64,000 bases of DNA from Bacillota bacterium (GCA_023409535.1 JAEYGZ010000037.1:186001-250000); one strand, 5' to 3'; numbered from the stretch's first letter, positions 50,524 through 58,456 are shown. Notes: a model not told the origin generated them from the sequence alone. Program-made: numbers and translations.

Positions 50524-51984
50524 ATGAAGAAGCTATTATCGTTCCTGGGATGTTTACTGCTTATGTTGCTTTTTTTTAAAACAACTGCTTATGCAGGTGC
50601 GATCAATCAATATGAAGCGGAAGTATTAGAAGCTGCAAAAGGCCAATTTGAGCATGATGGGAAGTTATATAAAGTAGACGAGCCTTATATTAAGAAGCTA
50701 TCAGACTATCTTGCCTCAGATGAGGTGGATTTGTCAGAGGCGGATAAGGGTCAGATACTGGCATCGGTAAACAACTATATTATCACGGGGGTGACGGAAG
50801 GATTTCTTATGCCAACCGGCGATGCATCGCCAACGGTTGAACCGTCGGTAGAGTCTGCAGTGGGATCCCCAATAGAACCCACACTTGAACCAACAATAGA
50901 ACCTACGCTAGCACCAACATCAGGGCTTAGCACGTTTCCAACATCTGAACCTACAGCATCTACGTCAGAAGCGATTACAGAAATCGCGGTGGTTCCGACA
51001 GCTATGCCTAACGATCAGATTGGCGATAACAATAATATAGAAGATACCGAGACTTCTACAGGAGTAGCAGCTATAAATCAGGTGGATCCTGCAGCAGTAG
51101 AAAGTAAAGGAAATATTTTAAGTATTGATTCGAAATATGTAGTATTAATTATAATAGGAATTGTTGCGCTAATATTAATAGGCTTTATCATAATCAAGAA
51201 CTTTGTCATAGGAAACACTTCACATAAACACAGAGCTTTTCACAGTGATCTGTTAGAAGCCGGCGGGTATATGGACATACATGCCCACATACTTCCGGGT
51301 GTCGATGACGGATCAAGCAATATGGAAGAAACCCAAAAGATGTTGAGCCTTGTCATTGATCAGAGAATAGGATCAATTATCGCAACACCGCATTTTGCTT
51401 GCGGAGCAAAGAATACATCAGCACGCCGGCTGCACGAGATAAGGGATCAGGTCCATGCCGAGGTGGTAAAGCTGGATGCAGGTTTTCAACTGCATCTGGG
51501 AAATGAACTGTTCTACAGTGAGTCGATTATAGAATCATTACAATCAAAGGAAGCGTTAACCTTAGCTGGCAGCAGGTATATCCTTGTAGAGTTTAATCCG
51601 AATGAGGAATATCGGATTCTGTACAGAGGATTGGGTAATTTGATTCGGGCAGGTTATGCTCCGATCCTTGCCCACATGGAAAGATACCAATGTTTGGAGA
51701 AAAAAGCCGAGCGATTACTTGAAATTATTAAACTAGGATGTTATATTCAGATTAATTGCAGTTGCCTAATCGGCGGTTTTGTCAATTGGAAAGCAAATTA
51801 TTTCTGTGATCTTATTAATCAGGGATTAATTCACTTTATTGCAAGTGATTGCCATGACAGTAAAGTTCGTACACCAAGATTGGCGGTCACGTTAGATGCA
51901 CTTCGCAATAAGGTCGATGAAGAGACCCTGGAACGGGTATTGATTGAGAATCCAAGGAAAATAATAGAGAATGTTTATATATAA
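50524..51984 (+). CDS. CpsB/YwqE-type tyrosine phosphatase with secreted N-terminal region and membrane anchor
   Basis: A 486-residue fusion. Residues 1-24 form a signal peptide (FFKTTAYA), 25 to about 95 an extracellular helical domain (YEAEVLEAAKGQFEHDGKLY), 100-165 a Thr/Pro/Glu-rich linker (EPTLEPTIEPTLAPT), and 205-229 a membrane helix. The cytoplasmic PHP metallophosphatase starts at about 250 with the metal motifs DIHAHILPGVDDGS, ATPHF, LGNELFY, ILAHMERY and ASDCHD. Stand-alone CpsB enzymes are about 250 residues, so the first half is an addition. It should dephosphorylate the kinase encoded at 52774. Confidence 0.88.
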   Translation: MKKLLSFLGCLLLMLLFFKTTAYAGAINQYEAEVLEAAKGQFEHDGKLYKVDEPYIKKLSDYLASDEVDLSEADKGQILASVNNYIITGVTEGFLMPTGDASPTVEPSVESAVGSPIEPTLEPTIEPTLAPTSGLSTFPTSEPTASTSEAITEIAVVPTAMPNDQIGDNNNIEDTETSTGVAAINQVDPAAVESKGNILSIDSKYVVLIIIGIVALILIGFIIIKNFVIGNTSHKHRAFHSDLLEAGGYMDIHAHILPGVDDGSSNMEETQKMLSLVIDQRIGSIIATPHFACGAKNTSARRLHEIRDQVHAEVVKLDAGFQLHLGNELFYSESIIESLQSKEALTLAGSRYILVEFNPNEEYRILYRGLGNLIRAGYAPILAHMERYQCLEKKAERLLEIIKLGCYIQINCSCLIGGFVNWKANYFCDLINQGLIHFIASDCHDSKVRTPRLAVTLDALRNKVDEETLERVLIENPRKIIENVYI

Positions 51985-52014
51985 ACGTATTTACTATATA
52001 CAAAGGAGCCTGAA

Positions 52015-52770
52015 ATGGAGAAACAGACGAATGACGAGATTGAAATTGATCTGATAGAGGTATTTCATGTTCTACGGGCGAAGCTCTGGATTATTGTATT
52101 GGCAGGTTTCATCACTGCCGCCGCCGCATATCTGGTCAGCAGCTTATTTATGACACCGATTTACACTTCGAAATCCCAGCTTTATATCGTGAGTAAGAGC
52201 AATACCTTAATGAGTCTTGCGGACCTTCAGCTAGGCTCTCAGCTGACACAGGATTATCTGGTTCTGGTGAAGAGCCGTCCTGTTGTTACACAGGTAATTG
52301 ACAATCTTGGACTGGATATGACTTATGAGGAGATGGCAGATATCGTTACTGTATCGAATCCTTCCAATACGCGCATTCTGGAGCTGGAAGTGGATTATCC
52401 GGATGCGGCGATGGCAAAGGTAATTGTGGACGAGGTAGCCAGGGTATCCTCCATACAGATTGCACAGATTATGGATGCGGAAGCACCATCCATTGTGGAG
52501 GAGGGCTTTGTGCAGCCAACTCCAACAAGTCCGAATAAGCTTAAGAATACAATGATTGGTGGTTTCGCCGGCTTATTCTTATCAATTGCAATACTTGTAG
52601 TATTATATATCTTAAACGACAGAATTAAGGATGAAGCGGATGTGGAACGGCATCTTGGCATCACGATTTTAGGCTTGATTCCAATTGAAACAGATGGAAC
52701 AAATCAGAGCAGACGCGATAGAATTAAGAGAAGACGAGCAACGAATACTGCTAAGGGAGGCAAAAGATAA
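52015..52770 (+). CDS. Polysaccharide co-polymerase / chain-length regulator (Wzz, CapA-like)
   Basis: A 251-residue protein with two membrane helices (about 26-48 and 178-200) flanking an extracellular domain (MTPIYTSKSQLYIVSKSNTL). The second helix is preceded by the Pro-rich VQPTPTSPNKLKN typical of Wzz proteins. The cytoplasmic tail would activate the tyrosine kinase at 52774, whose gene starts four bases after its stop. It sets polymer length with the kinase and phosphatase. Confidence 0.9.
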   Translation: MEKQTNDEIEIDLIEVFHVLRAKLWIIVLAGFITAAAAYLVSSLFMTPIYTSKSQLYIVSKSNTLMSLADLQLGSQLTQDYLVLVKSRPVVTQVIDNLGLDMTYEEMADIVTVSNPSNTRILELEVDYPDAAMAKVIVDEVARVSSIQIAQIMDAEAPSIVEEGFVQPTPTSPNKLKNTMIGGFAGLFLSIAILVVLYILNDRIKDEADVERHLGITILGLIPIETDGTNQSRRDRIKRRRATNTAKGGKR

Positions 52771-52773
52771 ACC

Positions 52774-53460
52774 ATGGAGCAGATAATACTAGCGAAGAAG
52801 ATTGAACTGGATTATAGGGTCAATGAAGCATATAAGGCACTTCGTACTAACCTCCAGTTCTGTGGAGACAATATTAAGGTAATTACCTTTACCAGTTGTA
52901 CCCCTGACGAGGGAAAGTCCAGTGTATCCTTTAACATTGCCAGATCCTTTGCGGAGATTGGAAAGAAGGTACTTCTTGTGGATGCTGATTTAAGAAAATC
53001 CGTATTGGCAGGAAGATATAAGGTTGGTGAGATTAGCGGCGGGCTGAGCCACTATTTATCCGGTCAGATGGAACTTGACAGCGTTATCTATGAGACTGAC
53101 ATTCCCAATATGGATATTATTTTTTCCGGAACCTATTGTCCGAATCCGGCAGAGCTGTTAAGCCATCCCCGCTTTCAAAAAATGATCAATTTATTAAGAA
53201 ATGAATATGCATATATTTTTATTGATACGCCACCTCTTGGTGCAGTAATTGACAGTGCAATCGTTGCAAAAATCTCCGATGGCGCAGTCCTAGTAATTGA
53301 GGCAAATGCCATCAGTTACCGATTTGCCCAGAATGTCAAGGAACAGCTGGATAAATCCGGCTGCCGAATACTAGGTGCCGTTCTGAATAAAGTGTCCATG
53401 GAGAAAAACGGATACTATGGGAAGTATTATGGAAAATATTATGGCAATTACAGCAGATAA
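52774..53460 (+). CDS. CpsD/CapB-type bacterial tyrosine kinase
   Basis: A 228-residue BY-kinase: Walker A CTPDEGKSSVSFN, Walker A' VLLVDADLRKSVL and Walker B YIFIDTPPLG. The C-terminus is a tyrosine cluster (NGYYGKYYGKYYGNYSR) that would be autophosphorylated to control export. It is paired with the Wzz-like activator and the CpsB-like phosphatase, forming the standard control loop at the end of the EPS cluster. Confidence 0.93.
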   Translation: MEQIILAKKIELDYRVNEAYKALRTNLQFCGDNIKVITFTSCTPDEGKSSVSFNIARSFAEIGKKVLLVDADLRKSVLAGRYKVGEISGGLSHYLSGQMELDSVIYETDIPNMDIIFSGTYCPNPAELLSHPRFQKMINLLRNEYAYIFIDTPPLGAVIDSAIVAKISDGAVLVIEANAISYRFAQNVKEQLDKSGCRILGAVLNKVSMEKNGYYGKYYGKYYGNYSR

Positions 53461-53464
53461 GGTC

Positions 53465-53493
53465 TTGACACACTTCGTATCATGTAATATAAT
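53465..53493 (+). promoter_or_regulatory. Consensus promoter for rplM-rpsI
   Basis: TTGACA (53465-53470) and TATAAT (53488-53493) with 17 bases between them: a perfect sigma-A match, beginning four bases after the tyrosine kinase stop. It isolates ribosomal expression from the EPS cluster. Confidence 0.9.
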
Positions 53494-53499
53494 AATGAA

Positions 53500-53580
53500 T
53501 CGTGACGTGAGAATACTTGAGCCAAAGCCCCGGTAATAGTATTTACGAACGTGAAATATTCGAGAATACATCTTCATAAG
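53500..53580 (+). promoter_or_regulatory. Possible L13 leader RNA before rplM
   Basis: The roughly 90-base untranslated region has a helix AATACT/AGTATT (53512-53543) enclosing GAGCCAAAGCCCCGG, and a second TATTT/AAATA hairpin. Low-GC Gram-positives carry a known L13 autoregulatory leader at this place; the match here is by position and structure, not by a computed model. Confidence 0.45.
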
Positions 53581-53591
53581 GAGGTAAACCG

Positions 53592-54026
53592 ATGAAAAGT
53601 TTTATGGCTAGTCCGGCAACAATTGAAAGAAAATGGTACGTAGTTGATGCTACAGGACATACATTAGGTCGTCTCACATCAGAGATTGCAGCAATTTTAA
53701 GAGGCAAGAATAAGCCTACTTTTACACCTCATATTGACACAGGTGATTATGTAATAGTTGTAAATGCAGATAAGATTAAGGTTACAGGCAAGAAGCTGAG
53801 CCAGAAGATTTACTACAGCCACTCCGATTATCCGGGTGGTATGAGGGAGACCACTTTAGCTAACATGTTAGCTAAGGACTCTACCGAAGTAATCAGACTT
53901 GCAGTAAAAGGCATGCTTCCCAAAGGACCTTTAGGAAGATCCATGATCACCAAGTTACACGTATTTGCTGGTGCTGAGCACACACATGCAGCTCAGAAGC
54001 CGGAAGTATTAGAGATTAAATATTAA
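53592..54026 (+). CDS. rplM: 50S ribosomal protein L13
   Basis: A 144-residue L13, an early large-subunit assembly protein (ERKWYVVDATGHTLGRLTSE; GMLPKGPLGR). SD AAGGAGG. Operon with rpsI, 26 bases on. Confidence 0.97.
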   Translation: MKSFMASPATIERKWYVVDATGHTLGRLTSEIAAILRGKNKPTFTPHIDTGDYVIVVNADKIKVTGKKLSQKIYYSHSDYPGGMRETTLANMLAKDSTEVIRLAVKGMLPKGPLGRSMITKLHVFAGAEHTHAAQKPEVLEIKY

Positions 54027-54052
54027 TCAGAGGTTGAAAGGAGGAAATAACA

Positions 54053-54445
54053 TTGGCTAAAGCAAGATATTACGGAACAGGCAGAAGAAAGAGCAGTATC
54101 GCAAGAGTTTACCTTGTACCTGGAACAGGTAAGGTTATGATAAATAAAAGAGAAATGGACAGCTATTTCGGATTAGAGACCTTAAAGTTAATCGTTCGTC
54201 AGCCTCTCGCTATTACCGAGACTCAGGATAAGTTCGACGTATTAGTAAATGTTAGAGGTGGCGGTTTCACCGGTCAGGCTGGTGCAATCAGACACGGTAT
54301 CTCCAGAGCTTTGTTACAGGCAGATGCAGATTACCGTCCGGCACTCAAGAAGGCAGGCTTCTTAACAAGAGATCCTCGTATGAAGGAAAGAAAGAAGTAC
54401 GGCTTAAAGGCAGCGAGAAGAGCTCCTCAGTTCTCAAAGAGATAA
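54053..54445 (+). CDS. rpsI: 30S ribosomal protein S9
   Basis: A 130-residue S9 ending in the canonical KAARRAPQFSKR, whose terminal Arg contacts the P-site tRNA. It starts with TTG at 54053 after GGAGG. The last 14 bases (from 54432) recur at 57239, so its 3' end appears to be a chromosomal integration site, yet the protein is complete. Confidence 0.97.
   Translation: MAKARYYGTGRRKSSIARVYLVPGTGKVMINKREMDSYFGLETLKLIVRQPLAITETQDKFDVLVNVRGGGFTGQAGAIRHGISRALLQADADYRPALKKAGFLTRDPRMKERKKYGLKAARRAPQFSKR
54432..54445 (+). repeat. Left direct repeat (attL-like) at the rpsI 3' end
   Basis: TCTCAAAGAGATAA spans the last codons and stop of rpsI and is identical at 57239-57252. Its core TCTC-AAA-GAGA is itself an inverted repeat, as in tyrosine-recombinase core sites. 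Similarity continues more weakly through the terminator that follows each copy. Confidence 0.75.
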
Positions 54446-54472
54446 TTGGAAATATTATACAAAATATATGGA

Positions 54473-54505
54473 AGCCTTGCAAACACAGCGTTTGCAAGGC
54501 TTTTT
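54473..54505 (+). terminator. Terminator of rplM-rpsI
   Basis: AGCCTTGCAAAC pairs with GTTTGCAAGGCT across a 4-nt loop, followed by five Ts. A related hairpin follows the second copy of the rpsI end at 57276. Confidence 0.92.
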
Positions 54506-54767
54506 AATAATAGAACGAAAATGAAGCAATGAAAGTTAATACAGGAGAGTACAAGTAGAGAACAAATAGAAAGCATTTGCTTATTTCATTATAGATTAAC
54601 AATAATTTATTGTAAGCTCAAGTTATGGTAGAAATTATATTTTATTTGATATACAATTAACAATATATTAACTATCGTAAGAGATTGGGTACTATAGATT
54701 AATGATACAATCTAAGCATTAATAATTAATGATGTTAGGATAATATTCTATTTTGGAGGAATAAATT

Positions 54768-54809
54768 ATGTGGTGCCACTTCTTATTTAACAACAATAAA
54801 TTACGTTAA
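54768..54809 (+). CDS. Possible 13-codon leader peptide
   Basis: MWCHFLFNNNKLR follows a strong SD (TTTTGGAGGA) at 7 bases and ends in TAA, 79 bases before the P-loop protein gene. The rest of the 54506-54888 gap is A+T-rich with no other gene seen. It may be an attenuation leader or chance. Confidence 0.4.
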   Translation: MWCHFLFNNNKLR

Positions 54810-54888
54810 TAAGTTTAAAATTATTAATAATTTATAGCTTATGCAAACGGCATAAGATTATTTGTTGTAGAATAAAGGAGATAATAAT

Positions 54889-55569
54889 ATGAAGATAAAT
54901 AATAATATTATAAAGCACTACTTAAAAAATGTTATGTTTATTACAGGTACAGCATATGCAGGTAAGTCAACAATGGTTGCAATGCTGGCAGATAAATATG
55001 GACTGGTTCGATGTGGAGAAAATTATCACTCCAGTGTTGCGGATGAAGTTATATTGCCAGAACATCAACCTAATTTGTGTTATTTTCAGACAATGAAGGA
55101 TTGGCAGGAATTTGTGAATAGGACACCAGAAGAATACGAAAAATGGATACTTGGATGTGCACAGGAAGCAGTTGGGTTTGAAGTAGCAGAACTAATTCGT
55201 ATATCTCAATACCAAAAAATAATTGTGGATACCAATATACCTCTTGATATATTGCATGAGATAGCAGATTTTCATCAAGTGGCAGTATTGTTGTCACCAC
55301 AGGCAATGTCGGTTGAGAAGTTTTTTGACCGAGATGACCCTGATAAGGCATTTCTGAGGGAACAGATAATGAAGGCGGAAGATCCGGATAAAACAATGGA
55401 GAATTATAAAGCGTGTATAGCCATAGTGAATAGCAAAGAGCATTATGACGAATATGCCAATAGTGGATTTTTTACGCTGGTAAGAACGGATGCTGACAAA
55501 GATACAAAGATTGAAACTTTAGAAATTCTAGCGACTCATTTTAGACTTAAGCAAGATTTAGACAACTAA
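54889..55569 (+). CDS. P-loop NTPase/kinase-like protein of the island
   Basis: A 226-residue soluble protein with Walker A GTAYAGKST at about 20-28 and a likely Walker B IIVDTN at about 108-113. The overall shape resembles small-molecule or nucleoside-kinase folds, but no named family was recognised. A later segment, FFDRDDPDKAFLREQI, may form a lid. It is A+T rich compared with rpsI. SD AAAGGAG. It lies inside the segment bounded by rpsI-end repeats. Confidence 0.7.
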   Translation: MKINNNIIKHYLKNVMFITGTAYAGKSTMVAMLADKYGLVRCGENYHSSVADEVILPEHQPNLCYFQTMKDWQEFVNRTPEEYEKWILGCAQEAVGFEVAELIRISQYQKIIVDTNIPLDILHEIADFHQVAVLLSPQAMSVEKFFDRDDPDKAFLREQIMKAEDPDKTMENYKACIAIVNSKEHYDEYANSGFFTLVRTDADKDTKIETLEILATHFRLKQDLDN

Positions 55570-55651
55570 GAAAAACCACAAGTAATTTCAGTAGAGTACA
55601 TACAGGGAACAAAAACGCTAGAAAGCCTTTAAAATAGGGGTTGAAAATTAC

Positions 55652-55669
55652 CAAAGAGATAATCTCTTT
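55652..55669 (+). repeat. Third rpsI-end-like core inside the island
   Basis: CAAAGAGATAA (55652-55662) repeats 11 bases of the attL/attR-like sequence and lies in a palindrome AAAGAGA-TAA-TCTCTTT. As at the other two copies, a terminator follows within about 25-35 bases. It may be a boundary between two successive insertions. Confidence 0.5.
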
Positions 55670-55684
55670 ACAAAAAGAATATCA

Positions 55685-55722
55685 AAACCCCAGGAATCAT
55701 ACGGTTTCTGGGGTTTGCTTTT
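55685..55722 (+). terminator. Intrinsic terminator inside the island
   Basis: AAACCCCAG pairs with CTGGGGTTT across a 14-nt loop, followed by GCTTTTT. It lies 115 bases after the P-loop gene. Confidence 0.8.
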
Positions 55723-55734
55723 TCTGCTGACTTG

Positions 55735-55845
55735 TCTTCTCACTTAGGGCATAGTAATATAGCTATTACTGGAAAGTTTTATACTCATATATTTGATGAA
55801 TATGGGGCAAGAATTGCTCAACTACTCGAAGATGATTTAATCTAG
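55735..55845 (+). pseudogene. Tyrosine recombinase/integrase remnant (C-terminal end)
   Basis: The frame reads SSHLGHSNIAITGKFYTHIF and on to ARIAQLLEDDLI before a TAG. LGHS-x-I-x-T-x3-Y-x-H is the C-terminal box of phage/transposon integrases, with the LGH box and the nucleophilic Tyr. The rest of the protein is missing: no start, and the terminator lies just upstream. It supports past site-specific integration at rpsI. Confidence 0.82.
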
Positions 55846-55847
55846 TG

Positions 55848-55878
55848 AAAGGCACTGTCTGAAAGGATGGTGCCTTTT
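55848..55878 (+). terminator. Terminator after the integrase remnant
   Basis: AAAGGCAC pairs with GTGCCTTTT just after the integrase stop, followed by a short T-rich stretch. Confidence 0.65.
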
Positions 55879-55887
55879 ACTTGTATA

Positions 55888-55916
55888 TTGTACAATTTCA
55901 TAAAATTGTATATAAT
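55888..55916 (+). promoter_or_regulatory. Promoter before the DUF4303-like gene
   Basis: TTGTAC (55888-55893) and TATAAT (55911-55916) with 17 bases between them. The transcript would start about 190 bases before the gene at 56110, leaving a long A+T-rich leader. Confidence 0.7.
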
Positions 55917-56078
55917 TGATAAATAAAGAAGCCGCAAATATTAAGGCTATCTGATTTGAGATAGGTTTATTAGTGCCTGTTGATAATATTACAGGTACTA
56001 TTGAAAGTGACTGTAGGTAATTAATATTATTCAGAAGACTTTAAATATTGCAAAATAGAATTCGGAAAGGAGAATATG

Positions 56079-56096
56079 ATTTAGCTAGAGCTAAAT
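56079..56096 (+). promoter_or_regulatory. Perfect hairpin between the SD and the start codon
   Basis: ATTTAGCT-AG-AGCTAAAT lies just after the strong SD GGAAAGGAG (56064-56072) and before the ATG at 56110. Folding would bring SD and start closer. Unfolded, the SD would serve ATG-ATT-TAG, a two-codon frame at 56076. Confidence 0.55.
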
Positions 56097-56109
56097 TGTA
56101 CATAATGAT

Positions 56110-57237
56110 ATGTTTGGATATTCAATTTTAGTTGCACAGTATTTGGATGAAAAGCGAAAACCGATTAGTGACGGATATTATTTCATTAGAGATAATGATT
56201 GTTATGTTACGAAAGAAAAACCTAATGGAAAAATCATTGGCATAAAAGAGCTTGAGGATATTTTATATGAGGGTTTTAGAAATATTCTACTGAATTTTAT
56301 TAATTCAAAGGATAATAAAGATGTATATTGTTTAGCACTATATACATCAGAACATAATGATTTGTTGATGTATATTAATAATGAAGCATCTTTCCAGTCT
56401 TCTTTAGATGGTTATATTAAGAAATATCCTGAATATAAAGATATGAATAAAGCCAAATCCTTAAAGATGAGTTTAGGTGATTTTAGTTTTAAGTTTGATT
56501 GTGTTGAAGGGCTGGATGGACAGTCGTTACAAATCATGAAGTTATTTGATTCGATTAACTATTTTATCAATGTAGATAATCAATTATTTGTAAAGGGTAT
56601 AAAAGATTATTCTTTTTATTTTGATGGAGCCGTTTTTAATAATGCATTGTATAGCCTGGTTGAAAAAGTTTTAAATAGACTGAAAGTTGAATTTGCTAAG
56701 CTTAACAAAACAAGTAAATTTGTAAGCTATCCAAGTTGCGGTGATGACTATATTGATTATTACCTGTTAATTAGAAGACATTGTGATGGGGCGCTTTTTT
56801 ATGAGCTTTTTGACAATATGAAAAAGGCAGATGATGATTTTAATGAATATATAAAGACATTAGATGGGGTATCTGTCAAAACATTATTTGAAGTATTAAG
56901 TGATGAGTGTATAAAAAACACGCATCGTGTTCATGATATTTTTTCTAAGACAATTCGCAATGAATATGCTGCTGTAAAAATCTTAGGAGAAAGGCTAACA
57001 GTTAAAGAGAGCATTGAATTGTTAAAGGATTTAATGCATCAAGCGTCTATAGATAATAGCAGTAAGGAAGTAAATACAAAAATTTTCTTAATAGGCTGTG
57101 TATTAATTAATCAATCCTGCTATTATAGAATTCCAACGGATGACATTAAAAAAATGATGGATGAGTTAAGTTACGAAAGTGAAAATTTAAATGATATAAT
57201 TTGCTACTTGGAAACAACTAAAGCAGATAATAAGTAG
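56110..57237 (+). CDS. DUF4303-like protein of unknown function
   Basis: A 375-residue soluble protein. The N-terminal part (about 40-125), with YCLALYTSEHNDLLMYINNE and then MSLGDFSFKFD, resembles DUF4303 proteins, which are often found in immunity or polymorphic-toxin loci. The rest is helical with scattered cysteines (CGDDYIDYYLLIRRHCDGAL) and is not recognised. It is very A+T rich and ends two bases before the right copy of the rpsI-end repeat. Start choice is uncertain because a hairpin lies between SD and ATG. Confidence 0.55.
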   Translation: MFGYSILVAQYLDEKRKPISDGYYFIRDNDCYVTKEKPNGKIIGIKELEDILYEGFRNILLNFINSKDNKDVYCLALYTSEHNDLLMYINNEASFQSSLDGYIKKYPEYKDMNKAKSLKMSLGDFSFKFDCVEGLDGQSLQIMKLFDSINYFINVDNQLFVKGIKDYSFYFDGAVFNNALYSLVEKVLNRLKVEFAKLNKTSKFVSYPSCGDDYIDYYLLIRRHCDGALFYELFDNMKKADDDFNEYIKTLDGVSVKTLFEVLSDECIKNTHRVHDIFSKTIRNEYAAVKILGERLTVKESIELLKDLMHQASIDNSSKEVNTKIFLIGCVLINQSCYYRIPTDDIKKMMDELSYESENLNDIICYLETTKADNK

Positions 57238-57238
57238 A

Positions 57239-57252
57239 TCTCAAAGAGATAA
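57239..57252 (+). repeat. Right direct repeat (attR-like), copy of the rpsI 3' end
   Basis: TCTCAAAGAGATAA is identical to 54432-54445, and the following 57253-57310 still aligns with the rpsI terminator region (GGAAA, ATACA, CTTGCAA...TTGCAAGG-type hairpin). It is the original or duplicated rpsI end, separated from rpsI by 2.8 kb. Confidence 0.78.
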
Positions 57253-57275
57253 CCGGAAAAATGATACAGATTTCA

Positions 57276-57309
57276 AACCCTTGCAAGCATGCTGCCTGCA
57301 AGGGTTTTT
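57276..57309 (+). terminator. Second rpsI-type terminator
   Basis: AACCCTTGCA pairs with TGCAAGGGTT, followed by five Ts. Its order and sequence parallel the terminator at 54473. Confidence 0.85.
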
Positions 57310-57319
57310 GTGAGGAAAG

Positions 57320-57341
57320 AGAGCCGGCATCTGCCGGCTCT
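57320..57341 (-). terminator. Hairpin after the gapdh gene
   Basis: AGAGCCGGCA pairs perfectly with TGCCGGCTCT with a 2-nt loop. It lies 64 bases beyond the minus-strand gap stop. In that direction it is followed by CTTTCCTC, so it is a weak or Rho-assisted terminator candidate. Confidence 0.55.
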
Positions 57342-57404
57342 GGAGTAATTAAGAATATTGCTTTGCCTTGTATCAAGCTATTCTATTAACAGCTATTGTA
57401 ATAG

Positions 57405-58406
57405 CTATAATCGTGCAAGGTATTTTGCAGTACGAACCATCTGGCTGGTGAAGGAGTTTTCATTATCATACCATGCAGCGATTTTAACCAGCGTATCTTC
57501 TCCGAAAGCGGATACTTTTGTCTGAGTTGCGTCAAATAATCCGCCGTAAGTCATACCGATGATATCGGATGATACAATCTGATCCTCTGTATATCCGTAT
57601 TCCTCCGATTGAGACTGCTCCATCTTCTCGTTGACCTGCTTCGCTGTAACAGAGCCGCTTACTACTGCGGTCAGCTCTGTTAGGGAACCGGTCATAACCG
57701 GCACCCTTTGGGAGGTACCGTCCAGTTTACCTGCCAGGGAGGGGATAACCAGTCCGATTGCCTTGGCTGCTCCCGTTGAGGTTGGTATAATATTGCCGGC
57801 AGCAGAACGTGCACGGCGTAAATCGCCTTTGGCATGAGGCCCGTCAAGGGTGTTCTGATCGTTTGTATAGGCATGAATTGTTGTCATAAAGCCGGTTTTG
57901 ATCGGAGCCAGCTCGTTTAAATAGAATGCCATCGGAGCAAGGCAGTTGGTTGTACAGGAGGCAGCTGAGACAATTATATCTTCCTTTGTCAGTAGATGTT
58001 CGTTGACTCCGTATACAATCGTAGGAAGGTCATTTCCTGCCGCTGTGGAGATTACTGCCTTTTTCGCGCCTGCATCGATGTGTGCCATGGATGCTTTCTT
58101 TGAAGCGAAGAAACCTGTACATTCCAATACAACATCAATTTGCAGCTCTTTCCAGGGCAGCTTGCCCGGATCTTTTTCGGCATAGATAGGAATATCGGTG
58201 CCATTAACCGTCAGACGGTTCTCTCCATAGCTGATCTTCTTGTTGTAATGTCCCTGGGTAGTATCATACTTTAGCAGATGTGCAAGCATCTGCGGACTGG
58301 TAAGGTCATTGATGGCTGCAATGGTATACCCTTCCGTATCAAAGAGCTGACGAAATGCAAGCCTGCCAATTCTTCCAAATCCATTGATCGCAATGTTAAC
58401 TCCCAT
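57405..58406 (-). CDS. gap: Glyceraldehyde-3-phosphate dehydrogenase, type I
   Basis: A 333-residue glycolytic enzyme (G3P + Pi + NAD to 1,3-bisphosphoglycerate). The start MGVNIAINGFGRIGR gives the NAD fold; the active site SAASCTTNCLAPM carries the catalytic Cys; the HAYTNDQNTLDGPH and RRARSAAGNIIPTSTGAAKA loops bind substrate; and the WYDNENSFTSQMVRT end is canonical. D34 in INDLT fits NAD preference. The ATG at 58406 follows AAAGAGGTG; the upstream in-frame ATG at 58451 lies before that SD. No pgk or tpi is next to it. Confidence 0.97.
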   Translation of the reverse strand: MGVNIAINGFGRIGRLAFRQLFDTEGYTIAAINDLTSPQMLAHLLKYDTTQGHYNKKISYGENRLTVNGTDIPIYAEKDPGKLPWKELQIDVVLECTGFFASKKASMAHIDAGAKKAVISTAAGNDLPTIVYGVNEHLLTKEDIIVSAASCTTNCLAPMAFYLNELAPIKTGFMTTIHAYTNDQNTLDGPHAKGDLRRARSAAGNIIPTSTGAAKAIGLVIPSLAGKLDGTSQRVPVMTGSLTELTAVVSGSVTAKQVNEKMEQSQSEEYGYTEDQIVSSDIIGMTYGGLFDATQTKVSAFGEDTLVKIAAWYDNENSFTSQMVRTAKYLARL

Positions 58407-58456
58407 AACAAACACCTCTTTCTTTGTGGTTAATATTTTGTGTTGATACATTTTGT

